The notes beneath the pieces are model-generated. The model was given only the letters and a program-made list of their open reading frames with translations. It ran no database searches and was not told the DNA's origin. This document shows, piece after piece, positions 33,545 through 42,852 of a DNA stretch of 43,323 nucleotides (positions within the stretch are counted from its first letter, which is position 1; every line of letters begins with the position of its first letter). The translations under genes were made by a program, and so were the position numbers. Source of the stretch: Terriglobia bacterium (GTDB lineage: Bacteria; Acidobacteriota; Terriglobia; Acidiferrales; UBA7541); the NCBI GenBank assembly GCA_020072765.1, contig JAIQGD010000050.1:1-43323 (forward strand). Reading direction: 5' to 3'.

Positions 33545-34237
33545 TCACGCGATCTCCCTGGGAGAGCGATACCAGCGCACCACCTGCGGACGTCTCCACA
33601 GATACGGGTTGGGGGTGACCAGGATGTGCACCAGGCGCGTGAAGGGAGTCACGCCGATCAGGACGTAAGCCATCACGATGTGCAGCTTTACCAGGACGGG
33701 CGCGGCGGCGACAAAGGCCAGCTCGGGATTGAAGCGCACCAGAGACCAGAGATAGGGCGTGAGGCCCGCGGCAAACCATGCCGAACCCCACGGATGAAAG
33801 ATCGCCACGCACAGCCCGGTGGTCACCTGCACCAGCAGCAGCAGCAGGACCATCCAATCCAGCGTGGTCGTTACTTCGCGGACCTTGGAATTGGTCAGGC
33901 GGCGCAGCATCGCGCCCAGCAAGCCAACCAGGGCCAGCAACGCAAAGGCCAAACCCGTGACCTCGAGAGCATGCAGCCGGAAGGGCTGGCTATCCCATCG
34001 CAGAATCTGCCGCGGCAGGAGAAACGCAACGATGTGCGCGGTCAGGACGGTCAGGATGCCGTAGTGAAACGGCACGAGCCCCCAGAAATGCCGCTTGTTC
34101 TCCAGAAACTGGGACGACAGGCTGGAGTAGGTGAACGGCGACTGGCGATATCTCCAGATCGTGCCCAGGAAAAAGATGAACATGGCCAGGTAAGGAAAAA
34201 CGATGAACAAGAGGGAATTGGTGAACGGCGTCGTCAT
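33545..34237 (-). CDS. narI: Respiratory nitrate reductase gamma subunit (cytochrome b)
   Basis: Membrane subunit of 230 residues with five hydrophobic helices, which takes electrons from quinol to NarH. It carries the His residues expected to bind two b hemes, in VPFHYGILTVLTAHIVAF and in KLHIVMAYVLIGVTPFTRLVHI. The length matches E. coli NarI (225). GAGGAAAC precedes the start and narJ ends 12 bp upstream. Confidence 0.93.
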   Translation of the reverse strand: MTTPFTNSLLFIVFPYLAMFIFFLGTIWRYRQSPFTYSSLSSQFLENKRHFWGLVPFHYGILTVLTAHIVAFLLPRQILRWDSQPFRLHALEVTGLAFALLALVGLLGAMLRRLTNSKVREVTTTLDWMVLLLLLVQVTTGLCVAIFHPWGSAWFAAGLTPYLWSLVRFNPELAFVAAAPVLVKLHIVMAYVLIGVTPFTRLVHILVTPNPYLWRRPQVVRWYRSPREIA

Positions 34238-34249
34238 AGGAGTTTCCTC

Positions 34250-34813
34250 TTATTGAAGCACGGGCAATTCCGGCCGCCGGACCGGCGCGTCCGCGGGCCG
34301 GTAGGGATAGCGACTCTTCAAAAGCACAAAGGTGGATTCGAGCAGTGCCGCATAAGCGTTGCGATTTTCCCGCCAGCCGGCCCGCATCTTGTCGAGGGCA
34401 TGCAGCACAAACCCTCCGGCAAACGCGGCGGCTTCGTCAGGCTCCAGCCTGGCCAGCAGCGCCAGGGCGTGGGTCAAATGGTCGGGCAACTCGCCTGATT
34501 CGGCCAGATCGTAACCGCGGAGCTGGTCGCGCATTTTCACGAGAAATTCGCCGCGCCCGTAGTCTTCTCCCCAGAGCTGCCAGCCGATTTCCAGGGTGCA
34601 CAGCGGGTTGAGGTCGAAGGTGCGGGTGAAGAGTTCCTGGAGTTCGTCGGTGGTCATGGGGCCGATGGCGGCGCAGAATTCCTCAAGCGCCGGGACGGCT
34701 TCAGGCTGTTCGCCGCGCATGGCGGCCAGACATTCGGCGGCGTCGGCGGCATAGGTGTCGCCGGGATAGGCGAACAACGGGGCCAGGCGTTCGTAAATGT
34801 GCGGAGTTTCCAT
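34250..34813 (-). CDS. narJ: Nitrate reductase molybdenum cofactor assembly chaperone
   Basis: Cytoplasmic chaperone of 187 residues that holds NarG until cofactor and Fe-S insertion are complete. TorD/NarJ features: ERLAPLFAYPGDTY at the N-terminus and ELQELFTRTFDLNPLCTLEIG, the conserved YTxTFD-like core. Start chosen at the ATG at 34813 which shares a base with the narH stop (TGATG); a longer frame upstream is the shadow of narH. Confidence 0.92.
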   Translation of the reverse strand: METPHIYERLAPLFAYPGDTYAADAAECLAAMRGEQPEAVPALEEFCAAIGPMTTDELQELFTRTFDLNPLCTLEIGWQLWGEDYGRGEFLVKMRDQLRGYDLAESGELPDHLTHALALLARLEPDEAAAFAGGFVLHALDKMRAGWRENRNAYAALLESTFVLLKSRYPYRPADAPVRRPELPVLQ

Positions 34814-36303
34814 CACAACCCCCGGCGCGGCCCGGAGACGAACCCGAAGCCGGCGGCCTGCTTGCGTTCGAGTGGATCTTCCAACATCTGAATGGCCTCT
34901 TCGCGGTGCATGGGCGGGATCACGAAGCGGTCGTCGAACGTGCACAGGGAAGTCAGGCGGTAGATGGCCTCGGCTTCCTCGGGCGAGCATTGCGCCGCCT
35001 GGAGCATGCGGTCGGCGGTGGCTTTGTCGACGTCGCCCACGGTCAAGGCGCGGCGGTGCCAGCGCACGGCCTTCTGCTTGCGCAGGGCGTAGCGCACGAA
35101 GGCGTCGTTCCCAGCGCCGAAGATGTTAGCCAGGAACTGCAGCGGGACGCGAGAGGCCTCGATATCGTGGAACAGCTCGTCGGAGGCGTTGTGGATGGTG
35201 CCGTTGGCCTGGTGGGACATCACCGGCGACATCGGCGGCACGTAGAAGAGCATGGGCATGGTGCGGTACTCGATGTGCGGCGGCAGGGCGATCTTCCAGA
35301 CCTTGACGAACTGGTAGACCGGCGAACGCTGGGCCGAGGCGATCACGGAATCGTGGATGCCGTTCTGGCGCGCGGCCGCGATCACCTCGGGGTCGTGCGG
35401 GTCCAGAATGAGCGAGCGCTGGGCCTCGATGAGTTCCGCCGCGGGACGCGAGGCGAGTTCCTCGATGCGCGAGGCGTCGTAGAGAAGCACGCCGAGGTAG
35501 CGGATGCGTCCCACGCAGGAATGGAAGCAGGCCGGGGCCTGTCCGGTCTCCACGCGCGGGAAGCACAGAATGCACTTCTCGGATTTTCCGGTGTTCCAGT
35601 TATAAAACATCTTCTTGTAGGGACACGCGGCCACGCACATGCGCCATCCGCGGCAGCGCTCCTGGTCCACCAGGACGATGCCGTCCTCGCCGCGCTTGTA
35701 GAGCGCGCCGGAAGGGCAGGAGGCCACGCAAGCCGGATTCAGGCAGTGGTTGCAGATGCGCGGGAAGTAGAACATCACCAGGCGCTCGACGGCGAACAAT
35801 TGGGCGCGCTGATCGGGAGTCAGTCCCTTCAGGTTGGGATCGCTTTCGGCGTAGACGGGTGATCCGCCGAGATCGTCGTCCCAGTTCGGCCCGGCTTCGA
35901 TCTGGATCAGCTCGCCGGTGACCATGGAGATAGGCCGGGCGGTGGGCTGGTCTTTTCCTTCGGGCGCGTTGAACAGGTGCTGGTAATCGTAGGTCCAGGG
36001 CTCGTAGTAATCGTCCATGGTGGGCATGCTGGGGTTGTGGTAGATGTTGAAAATCGTCTGCGCCTTGCCCGTGGAGCGCAGGCCGAGCTTGCCGTTCTTT
36101 ACTTCCCAGCCGCCGTGATACTTCTCCTGGTCCTCCCAATCGGTGGGGAAGCCGGTGCCGGGCTTGGTTTCGACGTTGTTCCACCACATGTATTCGGTGC
36201 CGCGGCGGTCGGTCCAGATGTTTTTGCAGGCGATGCTGCAGGTGTGGCAGCCGATGCACTTGTCCAGATGAAAGACCATCGAAACCTGTGAGCGAACGTC
36301 CAT
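34813..36303 (-). CDS. narH: Respiratory nitrate reductase beta subunit (Fe-S)
   Basis: Electron-transfer subunit of 496 residues. The four cluster motifs are present: CIGCHTCSIACKN (16-28), CNHCLNPACVASCP, CRGWRMCVAACPY with the Trp that makes this a [3Fe-4S] site, and KCILC plus CFHSC. A long C-terminal domain follows. The start has AAGGAGC. It is 16 bp after narG and coupled to narJ. Confidence 0.96.
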   Translation of the reverse strand: MDVRSQVSMVFHLDKCIGCHTCSIACKNIWTDRRGTEYMWWNNVETKPGTGFPTDWEDQEKYHGGWEVKNGKLGLRSTGKAQTIFNIYHNPSMPTMDDYYEPWTYDYQHLFNAPEGKDQPTARPISMVTGELIQIEAGPNWDDDLGGSPVYAESDPNLKGLTPDQRAQLFAVERLVMFYFPRICNHCLNPACVASCPSGALYKRGEDGIVLVDQERCRGWRMCVAACPYKKMFYNWNTGKSEKCILCFPRVETGQAPACFHSCVGRIRYLGVLLYDASRIEELASRPAAELIEAQRSLILDPHDPEVIAAARQNGIHDSVIASAQRSPVYQFVKVWKIALPPHIEYRTMPMLFYVPPMSPVMSHQANGTIHNASDELFHDIEASRVPLQFLANIFGAGNDAFVRYALRKQKAVRWHRRALTVGDVDKATADRMLQAAQCSPEEAEAIYRLTSLCTFDDRFVIPPMHREEAIQMLEDPLERKQAAGFGFVSGPRRGL

Positions 36304-36319
36304 GATCGCGCTCCTTATC

Positions 36320-39300
36320 TCACCACTTGAGTTCGGGCAGTTTGCGCACGAAGACGTGCGTGTCGCGGTTGCAGCCCGTCGGGCCCCAGTAGTTGAAGTG
36401 GTAGGTAAACTGGCCGTAGCCGCCGATCATCAGGTTGGGCTTCAGCCGCGTGCGGGTGAGCGAATTGTGGCCTCCGGCGCGGCGGTCCTTGCGCAGCGGC
36501 GAAGTGGGAACGGAAAGGGTGCGCTCCGGCGAGTGGTACTGGAAACAGATGCCGCGGGGGATGCGGGCGCTCACCGCGGCGCGCGTCACCACCACGCCGT
36601 TGTCGTTGTGCACCTCGACCCAGTCGTTGTCGGCGATGGCGATGTCGGCGGCGTCCTTGTCGTTCATCCACAGCGGCTCGACGCCGCGCGACAGCGTGGA
36701 CATGCGGTGGTTGTCGCCGTAGGTCGAGTGGATGTGCCACTTCCCGTGCGGCGTCAGGTAGTTGAGCATCATCGACGGGCCGGGATTTTCGCTCATGCGC
36801 AAGTCGGCAAACTCGGCCGGCTGCGGCTTGGGTTTGTAGGTCGGCAGGTGCTCGCCAAACTGGATGTAGGCGGGATGATCGAGATAGAAATGCTGGCGGC
36901 CGGTCAAGGTGCGCCAGGGCACCAGGGTTTCGACGTTGTAGGTGAACGGGGCGTAGGCGCGGCCGTTCTCGGTGAGGCCCGACCACATGGGGCTGTTGAT
37001 CAGGCGGTTGGGCCGCGCTTGCAGGTCTTTGTAGCTGATGAGCACGCCGCGATTGCGCTCGGCCAGTTGCACCAGCGGCAATCCGACCTTCGCCTCCATG
37101 TTGCGATAGGAGCGATAGGCCAGCTCGCCGTTGGTCACCGTGGCGAAGCGCAGGACGATGTTGCAGGCGTCCTCGTCGGCCTCCAGCGACGGGTAACGCT
37201 GCCCATTCCACGCCGCGGTGGGCAGGGTTTTCAGAGCTTCGTCGTAGACGTCGTCGCAGGCGTACTGCGTGCCGTGCGCGCCTAAGCCTTGGGAGCGGAC
37301 TTGCGGCCCGAAGGAGATGAACTGGTTGTAGAGATTGGCGTAGTCGCGGGCGACCATGCGCAGGCCCGGCATGGTTTTGCCCGGGATGGCTTCCACTTCG
37401 CCTTTCTTCCAGTCGCGCAGGTCGGGCTGGGCAATTTCGGCCGGTGTATCGTGCGCGAGCGGCGAAGCCACCAGATCCCAGACCGGGGCGGGGAAGTGCG
37501 GCGCCGCGAGTTCGGAAAACTTCTTGGCCAGCTCGCGGAAGACCTGCCAGTCGCTCTTGGATTCCCAGCACGGCGGCACCGCCGCGGCCAGAGGATGGAT
37601 GAACGAGTGCATGTCGGTGGAGTTGAGGTCCGCTTTTTCGTACCAGGTGGCCGCGGGCAGGACGATATCGGAATAGAGCGCCGAGGTGTCCATGCGGAAG
37701 TTGACGTCGACGACCAGGTCCATTTTTCCCTGCGGCGCGGGTTCCCGCCAGACCGCTTCCTTCACGGAACCGCTGCCCATGTCGGTGGCGATGGCGTTGT
37801 GGTGCGTGCCCAGGTAGTGCTTGAGGAAGTATTCGTGGCCCTTGGCGCTGGACAGGATGGCGTTTCCCCGCCAGATGAACCAGACGCGCGGCCAGCTTTC
37901 CGGGGCATCGGGGTCTTCCACGGCGAATTTGAGTTCGCCGTTCTTCAGTTTTTGCGTGGCGTAATCGGCCACCTGCTCCGACGTTTTCGCGCCGGACTCC
38001 TGGGCTTCGCGCGCCACGTCGAGCGGATTGCGGTTGAATTGCGGATAGAACGGCAGCCAGCCGCTGCGCACGGCGCGCACCTGCGTGTCCATGGTGTGGC
38101 CCGAAGCCAGGGAGCCCGGGCCCTGGCCGGCCGGAACGGTGTGGTAGTCGGTGAACTGCTTTTCGTAGCGCCACTGGTCGGAATGGACGTAATGCCAGCT
38201 GGGCGCATTTTGCAGGCGCACGGCGGGATTCCAGTCGCGCGCAAAGGCGATGGCCGACCACGACTCCATGGGCGCGAGTTTTTCCTGGCCCACGTAGTGC
38301 GCCAGCCCGCCGCCGTTGACGCCGACGCAGCCGCAGAACATCAGGGCGTGGATGGCGGCGCGGTACATCAGGTTGGCGTGGTACCAATGGTTGATGCCCG
38401 CGCCGATGATCACCGTGCATTTGCCGTGGGTATGTTCGGCCGTGGTTCCCCATTCGCGCGCGAAACGAATCACCATCTCGCGGCCCATGCCGGTGAATTT
38501 CTCCGACCAGGCGGGCGTATAAGGCGCGTCGGGATCGTCGTAATCCTTGGGATAGGCTCCCGGGAGGCCGCGGCGCACGCCGTACTGCGCCATCAGCAGG
38601 TCGTAGGCGGTGGCGACGACGGCCGTGCCGCCGTCGGCCGTTTGGATTTTTCGGATGGGGACGCCGCGGCACAGTGTTTTTCCCTCGGCGAAATCGTCGC
38701 ACTGGACCTGCACGACGCCGTCGTTGGCGGAAAGAAACGTCAGCGTGGGATCAATGGCCGAACCGTCGCTGCCGTCCTTCAGCACCAGATTCCATTTGCC
38801 CTTCTCGGCGCCCCAGCGGTGTCCGACGCTGCCCATGGGCATCTTGGGCCGCGCGTCGGCGGCATCCCACATCAGGAATTTCCAATCGCCGTTTTCGGTT
38901 CCCTGATAGGTGGCCAGGCGGTTGGCGCGCAGGAGCTGGCCGGGGCGGTAGGCATCGCCCTCCGGCTTCAATTCGACCAGGAAGGGCGCATCGGTGTATT
39001 TCTTGGTGTAGTCGAGGAAATAAGGAGTCTGCTTTTCGTGATGGAACTCCTGCAGCAGAACGTGATTGGTGGCCATCCACCAGGCGCCGTCCTGCCCGGC
39101 GTTGATCTGCACCCAGTCGTCCGCGTATTTGGAGACCTGGCTGAAGTCCGGGGAGAAGACCCACATCTTGCTGCCGTTGTGGCGGGCTTCGGCGGCGAAG
39201 TGGCAGTCGGGCGTGCGGGTCATGCTGATGTTGGAGCCCATGACGGCGAGGAGCTTCGCGTTGAACCAGTCGGCCGATTCGTTGACGTCGGTCTGCTCGC

Positions 39301-39964
39301 CCCAGGTTTCGGGAGAGGCGGAGGGCAGGTCGCAATACCAGTCGTAAAACGACAGCGAGACGCCGCCCATCAACTGGAGGAAGCGCGCGCCGGCGGCATA
39401 GCTGATCATGGACATCGCGGGGATGGGAGAAAATCCGGCCACGCGGTCCGGGCCATGCTTGCGCACCGTGTAGACGCAACTGGCGGCGATCAATTCGAGC
39501 ACCGTATCCCAGTCCGCGCGGCGGAATCCGCCCTTGCCCCGCGCCGTCTGCCAGCGCCGGCGGGCCTCGGGATTTTCAACCAGCGATTGCCAGGCGTCCA
39601 CCGGATCGCTGAAACCGGCGCGCGCCTTCTTCCACAAGTCCAGCAAGGCCCCGCGCATGTAGGGATACTTCACGCGGAGCGGGCTGTAGAGGTACCAGGA
39701 AAAGGAAATTCCCCGCTGGCAACCGCGGGGCTCGTAGGGCGGCAAGCCCGCCTCGAGCGAGGGGTAATCCAGGCCCTGCATTTCCCAGGTGACGATTCCG
39801 TCCTTGACGTAAATCTGCCAAGTGCAGCCGCCCGTGCAATTGACGCCGTGGGTGCTGCGAACCACTTTGTCGTGCTGCCAGCGGTTCCGGTAAAACTCCT
39901 CCCAGCTGCGCAACCGCGGATCGTGTTCGTCCTTGATCCAGCTGACGCCATTCTTGGGTTTCAT
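36320..39964 (-). CDS. narG: Respiratory nitrate reductase alpha subunit (molybdopterin)
   Basis: Catalytic subunit of 1214 residues, reducing nitrate to nitrite at Mo-bisMGD on the cytoplasmic side. The FS0 cluster ligands are His39, Cys43, Cys47 and Cys82 ([18 protein letters not shown]), the His form typical of Nar enzymes. The Mo-ligand Asp212 lies in [20 protein letters not shown]. There is no Tat signal, in line with a cytoplasm-facing enzyme. Sequence alone does not fully exclude nitrite oxidation, but the presence of narI and narJ and the lack of a signal favour nitrate respiration. Its ATG overlaps the cytochrome stop by four bases. Confidence 0.97.
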   Translation of the reverse strand: MKPKNGVSWIKDEHDPRLRSWEEFYRNRWQHDKVVRSTHGVNCTGGCTWQIYVKDGIVTWEMQGLDYPSLEAGLPPYEPRGCQRGISFSWYLYSPLRVKYPYMRGALLDLWKKARAGFSDPVDAWQSLVENPEARRRWQTARGKGGFRRADWDTVLELIAASCVYTVRKHGPDRVAGFSPIPAMSMISYAAGARFLQLMGGVSLSFYDWYCDLPSASPETWGEQTDVNESADWFNAKLLAVMGSNISMTRTPDCHFAAEARHNGSKMWVFSPDFSQVSKYADDWVQINAGQDGAWWMATNHVLLQEFHHEKQTPYFLDYTKKYTDAPFLVELKPEGDAYRPGQLLRANRLATYQGTENGDWKFLMWDAADARPKMPMGSVGHRWGAEKGKWNLVLKDGSDGSAIDPTLTFLSANDGVVQVQCDDFAEGKTLCRGVPIRKIQTADGGTAVVATAYDLLMAQYGVRRGLPGAYPKDYDDPDAPYTPAWSEKFTGMGREMVIRFAREWGTTAEHTHGKCTVIIGAGINHWYHANLMYRAAIHALMFCGCVGVNGGGLAHYVGQEKLAPMESWSAIAFARDWNPAVRLQNAPSWHYVHSDQWRYEKQFTDYHTVPAGQGPGSLASGHTMDTQVRAVRSGWLPFYPQFNRNPLDVAREAQESGAKTSEQVADYATQKLKNGELKFAVEDPDAPESWPRVWFIWRGNAILSSAKGHEYFLKHYLGTHHNAIATDMGSGSVKEAVWREPAPQGKMDLVVDVNFRMDTSALYSDIVLPAATWYEKADLNSTDMHSFIHPLAAAVPPCWESKSDWQVFRELAKKFSELAAPHFPAPVWDLVASPLAHDTPAEIAQPDLRDWKKGEVEAIPGKTMPGLRMVARDYANLYNQFISFGPQVRSQGLGAHGTQYACDDVYDEALKTLPTAAWNGQRYPSLEADEDACNIVLRFATVTNGELAYRSYRNMEAKVGLPLVQLAERNRGVLISYKDLQARPNRLINSPMWSGLTENGRAYAPFTYNVETLVPWRTLTGRQHFYLDHPAYIQFGEHLPTYKPKPQPAEFADLRMSENPGPSMMLNYLTPHGKWHIHSTYGDNHRMSTLSRGVEPLWMNDKDAADIAIADNDWVEVHNDNGVVVTRAAVSARIPRGICFQYHSPERTLSVPTSPLRKDRRAGGHNSLTRTRLKPNLMIGGYGQFTYHFNYWGPTGCNRDTHVFVRKLPELKW

Positions 39965-40806
39965 GCCGCACCTCGTTGCGCTGCTTTGAGAACCGTTCGC
40001 CGAACCGAGCCGATCCGGCTGCGCCAGATCCAGCCCATCAGAACCAGCCCCAAAGCCGCGCCCAGCACACCGCCGCTCAGGAAAATTGGTATTTCGGCGG
40101 TGGCCGCGGCGGGGTGCGATCGCTGGGAGGCATCTTCAAACAGGGAGAGAAGGGAAAGGATTTCGTCCGGCTGCAGCGTGTGCTGGTGAAATACGGACTG
40201 CATGACGGGCGTGGGCGGAGCGGTCAGCCAGGCCCCGGCGCCCTGGCGTCCGCCGAGGCGTTGGTAGACCAGGGTGAGATCCGGACCCAAACGTCCGCCG
40301 GCCAGGCCGGTCATCGTGCCGAGCGTATGGCAGGAAATGCAGGCCGGTCCTCCCTGGCTCAATGGACGAGTGCCCTGGAAAAGTTCCGTGCCGGCGGCGA
40401 GATCTTCGGAGGTGAAGAGGCGCTCGGCCACGCTCGGAGCTGCGGCTGGAGGTGGCGCCGCGCCGCCCTGGGCATCAATGTAATTGAGCAGCGCCTCGGC
40501 CAGGGCCGGTGTGAGGCCGGGAACCGCGGGCATGGCGATGCCGTTGGCCTCCCGTTGCAGTTGCAAGGCGTAGGGATCGCGCTTGTGCAGGACCGCCGGC
40601 GGGTCTTCCATGAATTCTTCCAGCCAGGCGCGATCTTTTCGCTTGGTGACATCTTTGAGGTCGGGCCCGACGCGGCGGCCGCCGCCAATGGTGTGGCACG
40701 CCGAGCAGTTTTGCTGGAAAAAGTTGCCAGGCTGCTGCGCGGTGGTGCAGAATGGAGCCGCGCACACGAGGAAGAAGGCCATCGGGAAGAATCGGGATTT
40801 CATCAC
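39961..40806 (-). CDS. Diheme c-type cytochrome of the nar unit
   Basis: Exported protein of 281 residues. A signal peptide ([20 protein letters not shown]) is followed by two c-type heme domains: Cys34-Cys37-His38 (CSACH) and Cys156-Cys159-His160 (CISCH), with Met92 (IAMPAVPG) and Met202 (PVMQSV) as candidate sixth ligands. A single C-terminal helix (about 242-261) with a basic end anchors it to the membrane. It sits between the regulator and narG, overlapping both by four bases, a place comparable to narC in Thermus. It could pass electrons to NarI or drain them to other periplasmic carriers. Confidence 0.9.
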   Translation of the reverse strand: MMKSRFFPMAFFLVCAAPFCTTAQQPGNFFQQNCSACHTIGGGRRVGPDLKDVTKRKDRAWLEEFMEDPPAVLHKRDPYALQLQREANGIAMPAVPGLTPALAEALLNYIDAQGGAAPPPAAAPSVAERLFTSEDLAAGTELFQGTRPLSQGGPACISCHTLGTMTGLAGGRLGPDLTLVYQRLGGRQGAGAWLTAPPTPVMQSVFHQHTLQPDEILSLLSLFEDASQRSHPAAATAEIPIFLSGGVLGAALGLVLMGWIWRSRIGSVRRTVLKAAQRGAA

Positions 40807-41297
40807 AGGCGCCTCCCACGTGGCGTAATTTCCCGCTTGGAGGAAGACCGGCTTTTCTTGTGCGCCGCTCTTCCGGGTTTGCCTGAGCCGACCGGGGCGA
40901 CGGCAATCAGATCGGCAAGCGTGGTGTTTTCCATCAGCTCACGAATGGACGCCTGAAGCGGCGCCCAGTCTCGATGCAGGGGGCAGGGAGTGTCGATGGG
41001 ACAACTGGCGAGACCAAAAACGCACCCCTCGGAAATCGCCGGCCCTTCCGCGGCGCGCACCAGTGCCGCCAGTGTGATCGCGCGTGGCGCGTGCCCCAGC
41101 TCCACTCCTTTGCCCGGACCGCGGAACGACCGCACCAATCCGGCGCGGCTGAGCCGCTGGAAAATCTTCGCCAGATACGCCTCGGGCACGCCCGCGCGGG
41201 CGGCCACTTCGCGGACGGGAGACAGTTTTCCGGGGGATTGCTGGGCGAGGAAGATGGTGGCGCGGATGGCGATCTCGGAAGCGTGCTGGAACAGCAT
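40803..41297 (-). CDS. Rrf2 family regulator leading the nar unit (NsrR-like)
   Basis: Fe-S type winged-helix regulator of 164 residues. HTH: LSPVREVAARAGVPEAYLAK with recognition helix IFQRLSRAGLV, wing RSFRGPGKGVELG. Three Cys at 92, 99 and 105 in GCVFGLASC and TPCPLHRDW are probable cluster ligands, as in NsrR and IscR, though the first gap (six residues) is one longer than in IscR. The tail is Lys/Arg/Ser-rich. It is the first gene, has GGGAG before the start, and overlaps the cytochrome gene by four bases. NO- or redox-responsive autorepression of the whole operon is inferred. Confidence 0.88.
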   Translation of the reverse strand: MLFQHASEIAIRATIFLAQQSPGKLSPVREVAARAGVPEAYLAKIFQRLSRAGLVRSFRGPGKGVELGHAPRAITLAALVRAAEGPAISEGCVFGLASCPIDTPCPLHRDWAPLQASIRELMENTTLADLIAVAPVGSGKPGRAAHKKSRSSSKREITPRGRRL

Positions 41298-41313
41298 TAC
41301 ATCTCCCTTCCGG

Positions 41314-41352
41314 AATATAAGACTGTTTAATCCTGTATTAGGAATTTGTCAA
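41314..41352 (-). promoter_or_regulatory. nar promoter with overlapping imperfect palindrome
   Basis: On the minus strand a consensus -35 TTGACA (complement of 41347-41352) is followed 17 bp later by TAAACA (41324-41329). The stretch 41314-41339 is a 26-bp imperfect palindrome beginning AATATAAGA and ending TCCTGTATT, with 8 of 13 arm positions symmetric. It covers the -10, where an Rrf2 repressor would act. Confidence 0.55.
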
Positions 41353-41432
41353 GCAGATTTTTGGGCGGGCCGGCGCCGAGTAGGGAGATTCGGTCCGTAT
41401 TTACAGGCACATTCGCAGGTTGCGGGGGGCGG

Positions 41433-41462
41433 TTGACAATAGAGGAATAAGGGAGCTACATT
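41433..41462 (+). promoter_or_regulatory. Promoter of the second rrf2 gene
   Basis: TTGACA at 41433-41438, 18-bp spacer, TACATT at 41457-41462. The ATG at 41469 is only six bases past the -10, so the transcript may begin at the start codon. Confidence 0.5.
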
Positions 41463-41468
41463 TCACCT

Positions 41469-41924
41469 ATGATCTTCTCACGGCCGTGTGAGTACGCCAT
41501 CCGCGCCATGACCCATCTGGCCGACTCCCCGGAAGGAGTTGCCCGCGCGCAAGAGATTGCCGAGGCGGAAGATATCCCCCTGCCCATTCTGAGCAAGGTC
41601 TTGCAGGACCTGGCGCGCGACGGCCTTCTGAAATCCCGGCGCGGACCCGGCGGCGGGTTTCGCCTAGCCCGCGGGCCGGAGCACATCAGCCTGCGCGACG
41701 TGGTCGCGGCCATCGATGGGACCGAGGATTTCTACCGCTGCGTCGCGGGGCTGGCCGGATGCTCGGAGGAAGCGCCGTGTCCGCTGCACGATATGTGGAA
41801 GCACTTCCGGGAAAACCTCATGGTGTCGCTGGAAACCTCCACGCTGGATAGCATGGCCAAGGTGGTCAAGAAGAAGAAGCAGGTGGCGGCGAAGAAAGGG
41901 CCGCGCCTTTCCGGCGTCGTTTAG
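41469..41924 (+). CDS. Second Rrf2 family regulator
   Basis: A protein of 151 residues, divergent from the nar unit. Winged helix with EIAEAEDIPLPILSKVLQDL and wing SRRGPGGGFRLAR. Cys91, Cys98 and Cys104 (RCVAGLAGC, APCPLHDMW) have the same spacing as in its neighbour, so the two regulators probably bind the same kind of cluster. It ends in a Lys-rich tail. No ribosome site lies at the normal distance (GGGAG is 13 bp away). Its stop overlaps the stop of the convergent CMD gene by four bases. Confidence 0.9.
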   Translation: MIFSRPCEYAIRAMTHLADSPEGVARAQEIAEAEDIPLPILSKVLQDLARDGLLKSRRGPGGGFRLARGPEHISLRDVVAAIDGTEDFYRCVAGLAGCSEEAPCPLHDMWKHFRENLMVSLETSTLDSMAKVVKKKKQVAAKKGPRLSGVV

Positions 41925-42250
41925 CGCCCGCGTTTTCCGAGCAAATCCTCGGCCCAGCTCAGCGCCGCCATGGTGCGCGGGAACCCGATGGTGGTCAGGC
42001 TCAAGAGAATGGCGTGCCGGATCTCCTCCGGCGACACTCCTGCCGCGCGCGCGTTGCGAACCGCCGAATGGACCGCGCCTTCCGATTGCGCCGCCGTGGC
42101 AATGGCCACCTTCACGATGCGGCGAACGCGTTCATCGAGAGGTCCGGCCTTGTGGCACTGCTCCCCCAGCTTCTGAAAGCTTTTCCACAGGTCCGGATGG
42201 GATGTTTGCAGGGAGCGCGCGGGTGCGGGAAGTTTCATCTTGATCTTCAT
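41921..42250 (-). CDS. Carboxymuconolactone decarboxylase family protein
   Basis: Small all-helical protein of 109 residues. CMD fold: LDERVRRIVKVAIATAAQSE, then GAVHSAVRNARAAGVSPEEIRHAILLS. The CxxC of AhpD-type members is absent, so peroxidase or disulfide activity is unlikely; His in GAVHSAV is kept. The start has AAGGAGA. Members without CxxC have unclear function. It converges on and overlaps the second rrf2 gene. Confidence 0.85.
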   Translation of the reverse strand: MKIKMKLPAPARSLQTSHPDLWKSFQKLGEQCHKAGPLDERVRRIVKVAIATAAQSEGAVHSAVRNARAAGVSPEEIRHAILLSLTTIGFPRTMAALSWAEDLLGKRGR

Positions 42251-42331
42251 CGAAGCGTGTCTCCTTTCCGAATGGTGGATGAGAACTGTTGAACCTGTCG
42301 GGCCGCCGGGCCTGCCGTGGGGGCGCGGTTG

Positions 42332-42664
42332 CTAGGAAACGCGCCAATCGGGAGGGGGCGAACTGATCTCCCAGAAGTCGGGGGAGGGATCAGTAAACTC
42401 GACCGCCACCTGGGCCAGTCCGGCATGGGCCAGGCCCGTAAAGGCCACGCGGCCTTCGCGTTGGTCGGAGTTTTTGGGATTGAGGACTACGAGCCGCTGT
42501 CCCAGGTCCACCTTGGCGGCCAGCAACACGAGCGCGCCGTGCGCGCTGACGGTGACGGTGAAGGTTTCCTCCTCAAAGCCGACGCGGTTGGCCGATTCCC
42601 CGCGAATGACGACCTGCGTGTCGAAGAGCACGCGCGCGCTGCGCCTTTGTCCGGTTGGATGCAT
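42332..42664 (-). CDS. PilZ domain-containing protein
   Basis: A protein of 110 residues from the ATG at 42664; the open frame reaches 42805. It has the PilZ c-di-GMP-binding layout: RRSARVLFD near residue 8 (the RxxxR arm) and VSAHGALVLL for the (D/N)xSxxG motif, here with Val-Ser-Ala-His-Gly, so the first Asp is missing. Beta strands GQRLVVLNPKN and LAQVAVEFTDPSPDFWEI follow. The degenerate motif makes nucleotide binding uncertain. Confidence 0.7.
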   Translation of the reverse strand: MHPTGQRRSARVLFDTQVVIRGESANRVGFEEETFTVTVSAHGALVLLAAKVDLGQRLVVLNPKNSDQREGRVAFTGLAHAGLAQVAVEFTDPSPDFWEISSPPPDWRVS

Positions 42665-42811
42665 GGCCCCGCCTTTCCCCCGCCGGTTTCCACGATCCAC
42701 TATGGCCGATTCCGTCCTTGCCTTCCGCAAAAGTTCGCTCCAATCCGCGTGAAAGTACACAGGACTGGCCCTTCGAACGGGGTCCCGGCGGCGCCGCGTT
42801 TCCACATGACA

Positions 42812-42845
42812 TCAGACTAGATATCTGACAAGACAGCGGTATAAT
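42812..42845 (+). promoter_or_regulatory. niaR-type promoter with palindromic operator candidate
   Basis: TCAGACTAGATATCTGA at 42812-42828 has five-base arms TCAGA/TCTGA around seven bases and occupies the -35 position. A perfect TATAAT follows at 42840-42845, seven bases before the ATG at 42853. Confidence 0.5.
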
Positions 42846-42852
42846 AACGAGC

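Noticed and set aside
36315-38702. Open frame of 795 codons, minus strand
   Set aside because: Out-of-frame shadow inside narG; Arg/Pro/His-rich with no motifs, whereas the narG frame has all expected ligands.
37289-40189. Open frame of 966 codons on the plus strand
   Set aside because: Antisense shadow of narG; no ribosome site, no recognisable domain, Gly/Arg/Val-biased composition.
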